From Oligoflexia bacterium (GTDB taxonomy: Bacteria > Bdellovibrionota > Bdellovibrionia > JABDDW01): a stretch of 64,000 nt of DNA. Position 1 is the stretch's first letter, and every line of letters starts with the position of its first letter. The notes under the pieces are model-generated. The model was not told the origin of the DNA and did no database searches. It saw only the letters and a program-made list of their open reading frames with translations. The translations under genes were made by a program, and so were the position numbers. The stretch covers positions 434,001 through 498,000 of the forward strand of contig JADJXN010000002.1 of assembly GCA_016715815.1 (NCBI GenBank). Reading direction: 5' to 3'. Below, piece after piece: positions 58,918-64,000 of this stretch.

Positions 58918-61155
58918 GTCGTGCCATAAATCTTTATTAAGGCTATACCCTGTTTGAAGCCTTGCTTCAGCAGTGATATCAACAGTGCTGAACAGTGGCC
59001 ATGATTGCTGGCCCGAGCCTTCAAGCACAAAATTTTCTCCGCCAACAAAAAGTAGACGATACTTTCTTTTATCTACAATCCATTGCTTCATTAAACCAGC
59101 TGCTAGAGGTGTGTAGTAAGTTAGGGCTTCAAGGTCAGCACGTTTAAATAATGGAAATTGTCCCGCGACAATTCCCCAAGAGTCGTTTTTGATAAAAGTG
59201 CCTCGCATAGCTATGGTTGAGGTTTTCCCTTGAAACGGGAATTGACTCTCCGGGCTTCCTACGGCTGTTAAGGATCTGGCTTCAAATTCTAGATGCCAGA
59301 AACTAAAATTATGCTCTGGTGGGCGAATGGTGGCGCGCGCATTCCATACACCCACTCCAAAAAGTTTTGATCTAAAATCAATTCCTCGCTGAAGGCTTAT
59401 TGTGGCAAAGCCGCCCCCTTCAATTTTAAAATTCCATGGCTCATGGGAATAATCTACTTCTTGTTCTTTTGGCTTGATGACAACAGGTGCTGCTTCTACT
59501 TTTGGTGGAGGAGCTTCTATTTTTAGTTCCTCCTCGGAAGGTTTTTTTGCAACAACTGGCGGTGGTGCCACTGGCTTAACCGGTCCTTGAGGGATTTGGT
59601 TTAAATCTGCATAAGCAGTCTCGCTGAATAAACCCTGCTCGCCAGTAATATCACGGCCTGCCACGCGCCAATAATATTGGCCAAGTTCAAAATTTTTCCA
59701 TTTGTAACTTTCTCTTTTTACATGGGCTGCTGCTACTAAATCTCTAAAATCAAGGGAGCGACTAATTTCCACAACATAACTATTAGCTCCTTCAACAGGC
59801 TCCCACTGAAACTCTGCAAAATAATTTTTGGCGGGCTTTGCTAAGCTAGGCTTTCTTGCCTCTGCTTGAGGAATAATTAAATTAAAAATAAATTTTATGC
59901 TTTTTTGAAATAAAATTGAAAATTTTTGATTCTTTCTATTATTTATATTACTTGCGGTGCCATCGTCCCTAATCACTTTTGGTGATTTTAATTTTGGAGC
60001 TTGAAGGGGTTTATCTAAAACAAAAAAGTTATTGTAATACATCTCTGGTATTTCAAAACCAGAGCTATCAAGGCCCCGCACGCGCCAAAAAAATTCTCCA
60101 ACAGCTGAAACATTAACTTCAACACCCATTTTTGTGGTTTTAATTTGCTTTATTATTTTTTTAAATTCTTCATCAATGGCAAGCTCAAAAACATATTGCT
60201 CAACGTCTTTTGTTTGTGTCCATAAAAATTCAATGGGTGTGTCTTTTTTAAATCTTTGTCGTACTACCGGGTTTACTAAATAAATTTTAGGAGCAGGCCA
60301 AATGGCAATTTGTCTTTCAAAGGTGGCAGCATTTTCAGAAATAAGTTTTGCTAAATAAGGCCCGTGTGGGAGTTTTAATTTATAACTACTTTGGGCTTCA
60401 TGAATATTAACATCCAATTCTTCATTTGTGTCTTTACCCCTTACGTTTATGCCATTAATTTGTCCTTCCCAGGAAAAATTAACTTCAGCCTGCTCAGAGT
60501 GAGTGTAAATTCTATGCCCATCAATAGGTATGTTCCATTTTATTTGGGCTACTTTTTCAACATCAATTTTACCGTCATTAACTTTGGCACTCTCGCCAGC
60601 ACTAATGGTTTTAGCAACATCAAGAGTTTGTGGGTGTAGTAATTTAACTTCACCCTCAAGGGCATCAATTTGAATTTTGTCATCCTCGGTGGTTCTAATA
60701 TTCATTTTGGTGTCATTAGAGGCCTCAACTACAAACTCTTCTGTCTCAACACTTTGCGGGTTGCGGCCTGAGCGCGCAGAGAGATTGCCTTTTTTAAAGC
60801 GCAAGCGCAAGGGCCCATCAGCATCGCCTGAGCGTGGTGGCTCAATAACAACCAAAGTATTTTCATTCATAGAGATGTGGCTATCACCTTGAAGTGCTAT
60901 TTCTGCGGCTGATTGATTTAGTGTTAAAACAGAATCAAAAGCAAAAAGGTTTTGCTCGGTTTTTGTTTCTTCCCAAATTAAAGAGTCTTGTGCTTTTTTT
61001 CTAACCTGTGATCTGCTTTTTAAAATTTTACCTAAGGGCATTTGATTTAATTCATTTTGTGTGGACGCTGAATAAGGGTTTTGGATGTCATGGTAGAGCC
61101 ACCCGGCCTCTAAAAAAAGTAACAAAAATGCCAATGAAACAAGATATTTATCCAC
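58882..61155 (-). CDS. FecR-domain and FN3-like membrane-anchored protein
   Basis: GTG start at 61155 and an N-terminal hydrophobic anchor (KYLVSLAFLLLFLEAGWLY). Residues about 70-200 are FecR-like (AFDSVLTLNQSAAEIALQGDSHISMNENTLVVIE, LRLRFKKGNLSAR, TKMNIRTTEDDKIQIDALEGEVKLL), and residues about 290-380 and 450-520 repeat a fibronectin-type-III-like pattern (EFLWTQTKDVEQYVFELAID...FFWRVRGLDSSG; AEFQWEPVEGANSYVVEISRS...QYYWRVAGRD). A Pro-rich linker precedes a C-terminal region that looks like beta strands of an outer-membrane domain. FecR domains with FN3 parts are common in bacteria of this kind; the role is unknown, possibly envelope anchoring. Confidence 0.7.
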   Translation of the reverse strand: MDKYLVSLAFLLLFLEAGWLYHDIQNPYSASTQNELNQMPLGKILKSRSQVRKKAQDSLIWEETKTEQNLFAFDSVLTLNQSAAEIALQGDSHISMNENTLVVIEPPRSGDADGPLRLRFKKGNLSARSGRNPQSVETEEFVVEASNDTKMNIRTTEDDKIQIDALEGEVKLLHPQTLDVAKTISAGESAKVNDGKIDVEKVAQIKWNIPIDGHRIYTHSEQAEVNFSWEGQINGINVRGKDTNEELDVNIHEAQSSYKLKLPHGPYLAKLISENAATFERQIAIWPAPKIYLVNPVVRQRFKKDTPIEFLWTQTKDVEQYVFELAIDEEFKKIIKQIKTTKMGVEVNVSAVGEFFWRVRGLDSSGFEIPEMYYNNFFVLDKPLQAPKLKSPKVIRDDGTASNINNRKNQKFSILFQKSIKFIFNLIIPQAEARKPSLAKPAKNYFAEFQWEPVEGANSYVVEISRSLDFRDLVAAAHVKRESYKWKNFELGQYYWRVAGRDITGEQGLFSETAYADLNQIPQGPVKPVAPPPVVAKKPSEEELKIEAPPPKVEAAPVVIKPKEQEVDYSHEPWNFKIEGGGFATISLQRGIDFRSKLFGVGVWNARATIRPPEHNFSFWHLEFEARSLTAVGSPESQFPFQGKTSTIAMRGTFIKNDSWGIVAGQFPLFKRADLEALTYYTPLAAGLMKQWIVDKRKYRLLFVGGENFVLEGSGQQSWPLFSTVDITAEARLQTGYSLNKDLWHDLTIYLWLGWSF

Positions 61156-61259
61156 GCTTTCTTTTCGTCAATTTTGTACTTAAGTAGGAGTCTAGATGGC
61201 CCATGCAAGCTCATACTGGACTGGACATTTGTGCTGGTTATTAGAAGGGTGTAATAAAA

Positions 61260-62402
61260 CTAGCGAAGTGTACGGAAAGTAGTAGCGTCATTGCTAGCTT
61301 GTGAGCCGGAGCCTGGCTCTACACTAACAACATAGAGGCTGTAGAGTGTGAATGGGGTAAGACCAGTTAAATTCATAACGTGCATAGTGGTGGGTGCACT
61401 ATCATAGGCTTCTTGGTTAACGCTGTAGGGGTAAGCTGAGTAAACAACTTTTGAATCAGTTGGAACGTTTGTCTCCCACTGAATCACAGCGCTGTCACGG
61501 CCTACACTTACAATTTGAAAGTTTGAAATAGTCACGTCTGTCACTTGCGCACAAGGGTTGGAGCCAAAGCTTGCAGGAAGCCTAAAGTTTTCAGTGCTTA
61601 CAACTCTCCATCCACGAGCCAATAAATCATTAAATGCATTAGGTGCTGAAGGAGTCTGTGTGGAATCCCAAAACAAACTGTTACCTTGGCGTCCGCATAA
61701 AGGATCATTCACATCAGCTGGGTTTTCAGGATAAGGTCTCCATAATAATGTTAAAGCAATGTGGTAGCGTGGGCCTTGATAGTAGTCAAGCTTCATTGGA
61801 AGCATAGTGTTTTGATCAAAAGGTATTCTCTCGCTTGAGCAAGCCATTCTAGTTGGGTGTGTGCCATTGTTATCTACTAATGTTCTAAAGCCTAAGCCTA
61901 AATCATCTATTTGCATAACAGCGCCGTCGTCACTTAAAAGTGCAAATTGGTAATCACCAACTGGGTCACCTTCACGTAATTTTAAAAAGCTCTCAACGTG
62001 TAAACCAAAATACTCATATAATGTATCACCGGTTTGATCTTGAATTAAACTTCCAGCTTCTGTAACAAAGCCGAAATCAAAAGGCCTTGTGGGAGTATCT
62101 AACTTATTTAAGAAAAGTGTTACATCAGCTAAATGACCATTATTAATATAGTCTATAACATTAGTGTAACGGGGTTGATCATCTGAGAGATAAACAAGGT
62201 TAGCCACAGCACCATTATAAGGTAAAGCGGGGTCGCCTCCACTAAATGGAGTGCAGACAACTTTTGAGTTATCAATGGGTGGTTTAATGTCAACGTTGGT
62301 GCCGCCACTTGAGCCGCTATCACCATAAACACAAGCAGCCAAAGATGCCAGCAATGTGGATGACATTAGTAACCTATAAAATTTGAAACCTTGAAGTTTC
62401 AT
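61260..62402 (-). CDS. PA14-like and FN3-like lipoprotein
   Basis: A 380-residue lipoprotein (STLLASLAAC, Cys 24, then a Ser/Gly linker). The central part (about residues 70-290) has the PA14-like pattern: DYQFALLSDDGAVMQIDDL, DNNGTHP and YQGPRYHIALTLLWRP, a fold that binds carbohydrates or acts as a protein spacer. The last 90 residues are a fibronectin-type-III domain (VTISNFQIVSVGRDSAVIQWETNVPTDSKVVYS...LTGLTPFTLYSLYVVSVEP). It is probably on the outer face of the outer membrane. GGGGG stands before the ATG. Confidence 0.7.
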   Translation of the reverse strand: MKLQGFKFYRLLMSSTLLASLAACVYGDSGSSGGTNVDIKPPIDNSKVVCTPFSGGDPALPYNGAVANLVYLSDDQPRYTNVIDYINNGHLADVTLFLNKLDTPTRPFDFGFVTEAGSLIQDQTGDTLYEYFGLHVESFLKLREGDPVGDYQFALLSDDGAVMQIDDLGLGFRTLVDNNGTHPTRMACSSERIPFDQNTMLPMKLDYYQGPRYHIALTLLWRPYPENPADVNDPLCGRQGNSLFWDSTQTPSAPNAFNDLLARGWRVVSTENFRLPASFGSNPCAQVTDVTISNFQIVSVGRDSAVIQWETNVPTDSKVVYSAYPYSVNQEAYDSAPTTMHVMNLTGLTPFTLYSLYVVSVEPGSGSQASNDATTFRTLR

Positions 62403-62528
62403 TACGTCCCCCTGACGTCCTACAGAGCGCTATCTCATAAATGAGATTCGCCTATATTCTGTATCGGGACGTTGGTCCTGTAACTTTAATCGACAATTTT
62501 TGAGTCTTTTCACGGGGTTGTGAGCGGG

Positions 62529-64000
62529 CTATTTTAGCCCTGGGGAAACGATAAAATTTTCAATAAAATCAAATAGTTGGCTAACTACTAATGTTAAAAG
62601 CACAGCTGGGATGGAGCCCTCTAATATTAAATTATAATCATCAAGCCTAATTCCCGTCAGAATGGGTTGGCCGAAACCGCCTGCACCAACAAGGGCTCCT
62701 AAAGTAGCAAAGCCTACGGTCATAACGGCAGCAGTTTTAATTCCAGATAAAATTGAGGTTAAAGCTAAAGGAAGCTCAATTTTAAAAAGCATTGTTTTAA
62801 AGGAAAAATTTAAAACTTGAGCTGTTTTTATTAAAGCTTTTGGGATTTGTGAAAACCCATTATGAGTTGCGCGCACTATTGGGAGTAGGGCATATAAAAT
62901 AAGAGCAATGAGTGCCGGGGTATCACCAATGCCTCTTAAGCCTAAAAGATTAAGTGGTTTAATGAGTAAAACTAAAAGTGCAAGGGCAGGAATGGTTTGT
63001 ACAGCGCCAATGAACCAAAGAATAAACTTACCCAAAGATGGAATTTTAAATGCAATCACTCCTAAAGGAACAGCAATTAAAATGGCAACAACAAGTGCAA
63101 TGGTTACTAAATATATATGCTCTTTGGTGCGTACTAAAATTCTTTCTTTTTGAGTGGCCAATTTATAATCAACTTCTACGCCAAAGGCTTCATTTAAAAA
63201 ATAAGATGCAGCTTTTGCGGAGGGCAGCTTATCTATTTTGACCATGTTATTAAGGTTAATCATTTTTTGTTCAGAAATTTTACCACTAAAACTGTTGATT
63301 GTTTTTTCTGCAAGAGGATTTTTTTCTTTCAAATCAAGACGGTAGAGATAAACGGCTTCATATTTAGGAAAGTAATTAAGATCATCAATCAAAGAAGTAA
63401 GGTCATAGTATTTAATTTCTGCATCGGTGGAGTAAAAATCAGTAACATCAATATCATTTGTTTCAAGTGCCCGATAAGCTATGTCGTGGTCCAGACCGCG
63501 CACAAATTTATGAGGCAATTTATATTTTTCTTTAAGCCCGGGCCAGCCGTCTTGGCGCTGTCTAAATTCTTCACTTAAGCCTATTTTTAAATCTAGGTGA
63601 CGGTTTAAATCAGAAATATTTTTTACTCCAAGTGAGTCTGCGCGGGCCTTCTTCATTCCTATTGCATAAGTGTTGTTAAAGCCTAAAGGGGTGCTTATAC
63701 CAATGCCTTTTTGCTCAAGTTTTAATTTTAGCTCGTCAAAGCTATTAATATTCTCTTTTAAAATTTCCTCAGTGATGGTGCCTGTGTATTCAGGGTAAAT
63801 GTCAATATCTCCTGTGAGAAGGGCATTCCATAAAATACGGGTTCCACCCAGCTCTGCTTTATGTTCAGCTTTAATTTCTTTTTGGCTCAGGGCAAGTCTT
63901 GCTATTTCCCCAAGCGTAACTGATTCAGTGAATTTTTTTGAACCTATTATAATGGGCTTTGCTTGCACTTGAGCTTGATAGCTATTAAAAAAAATAAATA
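62529..64000 (-). CDS. osmoprotectant substrate-binding/permease fusion protein (5' end outside window)
   Basis: The N-terminal half is an OsmF/OpuC-type binding protein: KPIIIGSKKFTESVTLGEIARLAL, ELGGTRILWNALLTGDIDIYPEYTGT and VTDFYSTDAEIKYYDL. From about residue 285 (counted from GTG 63968) five to six membrane helices form an ABC permease (PLGVIAFKIP, GAVQTIPALALLVLL, LLPIVRATHNGFSQIPKAL, FATLGALVGAGGFGQPI). It likely imports glycine betaine or a similar solute with an ATPase not seen here. The frame continues past 63968 to the window edge, reading as a signal-peptide end, so the gene starts beyond the right edge. Confidence 0.87.
   Translation of the reverse strand, partial: FIFFNSYQAQVQAKPIIIGSKKFTESVTLGEIARLALSQKEIKAEHKAELGGTRILWNALLTGDIDIYPEYTGTITEEILKENINSFDELKLKLEQKGIGISTPLGFNNTYAIGMKKARADSLGVKNISDLNRHLDLKIGLSEEFRQRQDGWPGLKEKYKLPHKFVRGLDHDIAYRALETNDIDVTDFYSTDAEIKYYDLTSLIDDLNYFPKYEAVYLYRLDLKEKNPLAEKTINSFSGKISEQKMINLNNMVKIDKLPSAKAASYFLNEAFGVEVDYKLATQKERILVRTKEHIYLVTIALVVAILIAVPLGVIAFKIPSLGKFILWFIGAVQTIPALALLVLLIKPLNLLGLRGIGDTPALIALILYALLPIVRATHNGFSQIPKALIKTAQVLNFSFKTMLFKIELPLALTSILSGIKTAAVMTVGFATLGALVGAGGFGQPILTGIRLDDYNLILEGSIPAVLLTLVVSQLFDFIENFIVSPGLK

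Noticed and set aside
62510..62545. GGGCTA/TAGCCC hairpin at the end of the osmoprotectant gene as terminator
   Set aside because: No T run follows on the minus strand; the stem overlaps the stop codon and is probably chance.
1..64000. CRISPR arrays, rRNA, complete tRNA genes, insertion sequences
   Set aside because: None seen on either strand in the intergenic regions read; the gaps are short and lack repeats of the needed kind.

Overview
The window is AT-rich (about 40% G+C, judged by eye, not counted), gene-dense DNA from a Gram-negative bacterium. Lipoproteins, exported proteins and two-component systems are abundant. The mix of a PhaR-type regulator, LpoB-like lipoprotein, BamE-like lipoprotein, GmhA, MreB, a PrkA/YeaH/SpoVR operon, a REP-type Y1 transposase-like protein and many unrecognised exported proteins fits the former Deltaproteobacteria, most likely Bdellovibrionota. 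That placement is inference from gene content. There is no rRNA, tRNA, CRISPR array or complete insertion sequence. Both window edges cut genes.

Layout. 1-5250: end of mnmH, an exported coiled-coil protein, a VapBC-like toxin-antitoxin pair, an intergenic segment with a terminator and stacked hairpins, an exported M64 metallopeptidase, and a 6S RNA (minus strand) with a near-consensus sigma70 promoter. 5250-15830: an oligopeptide-binding lipoprotein, then a tightly packed run xseA-xseB-ispA-dxs-tlyA-(degenerate patatin lipoprotein)-pepP. 15840-24050: a HAD phosphatase, a cation exchanger, glpD with a POT transporter, a Y1 transposase-like protein, an AMP nucleosidase and mreB. 24052-34137: a sigma-like protein, a membrane anti-sigma-like protein and a histidine kinase in one run; an LpoB-like lipoprotein with its TPR-like partner; phaR; a pseudopilin; a large TPR lipoprotein; a LolA/LolB-like lipoprotein. 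34185-38833: prkA-yeaH-spoVR, in which prkA carries one and spoVR two single-base frame disruptions. 38879-47950: exported unknowns including a protein with two apparent uracil-DNA-glycosylase-like repeats, gcvH, a GGCT-like protein, trmL, secA, a BamE-like lipoprotein and gmhA. 48059-64000: a 1232-residue lipoprotein with an outer-membrane barrel partner, a three-gene kinase/hybrid/response-regulator operon (the last gene also frame-disrupted), a glycine-rich surface protein with a C-terminal sorting-like tail, a FecR-like protein, a PA14/FN3-like lipoprotein, and a fused osmoprotectant-binding/permease protein running off the right edge.

The most useful observations are the 6S RNA; the four single-base frame disruptions, one on an A8 tract inside the PrkA ATPase domain; the exported tandem UDG-like protein; the patatin-fold lipoprotein lacking its catalytic residues; the sigma/anti-sigma/kinase run behind mreB; the SBP-first osmoprotectant fusion; and a structured intergenic segment carrying an 11-base match to the 16S rRNA 3' tail. 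Functional statements rest on motif recognition by eye; no database search was possible.
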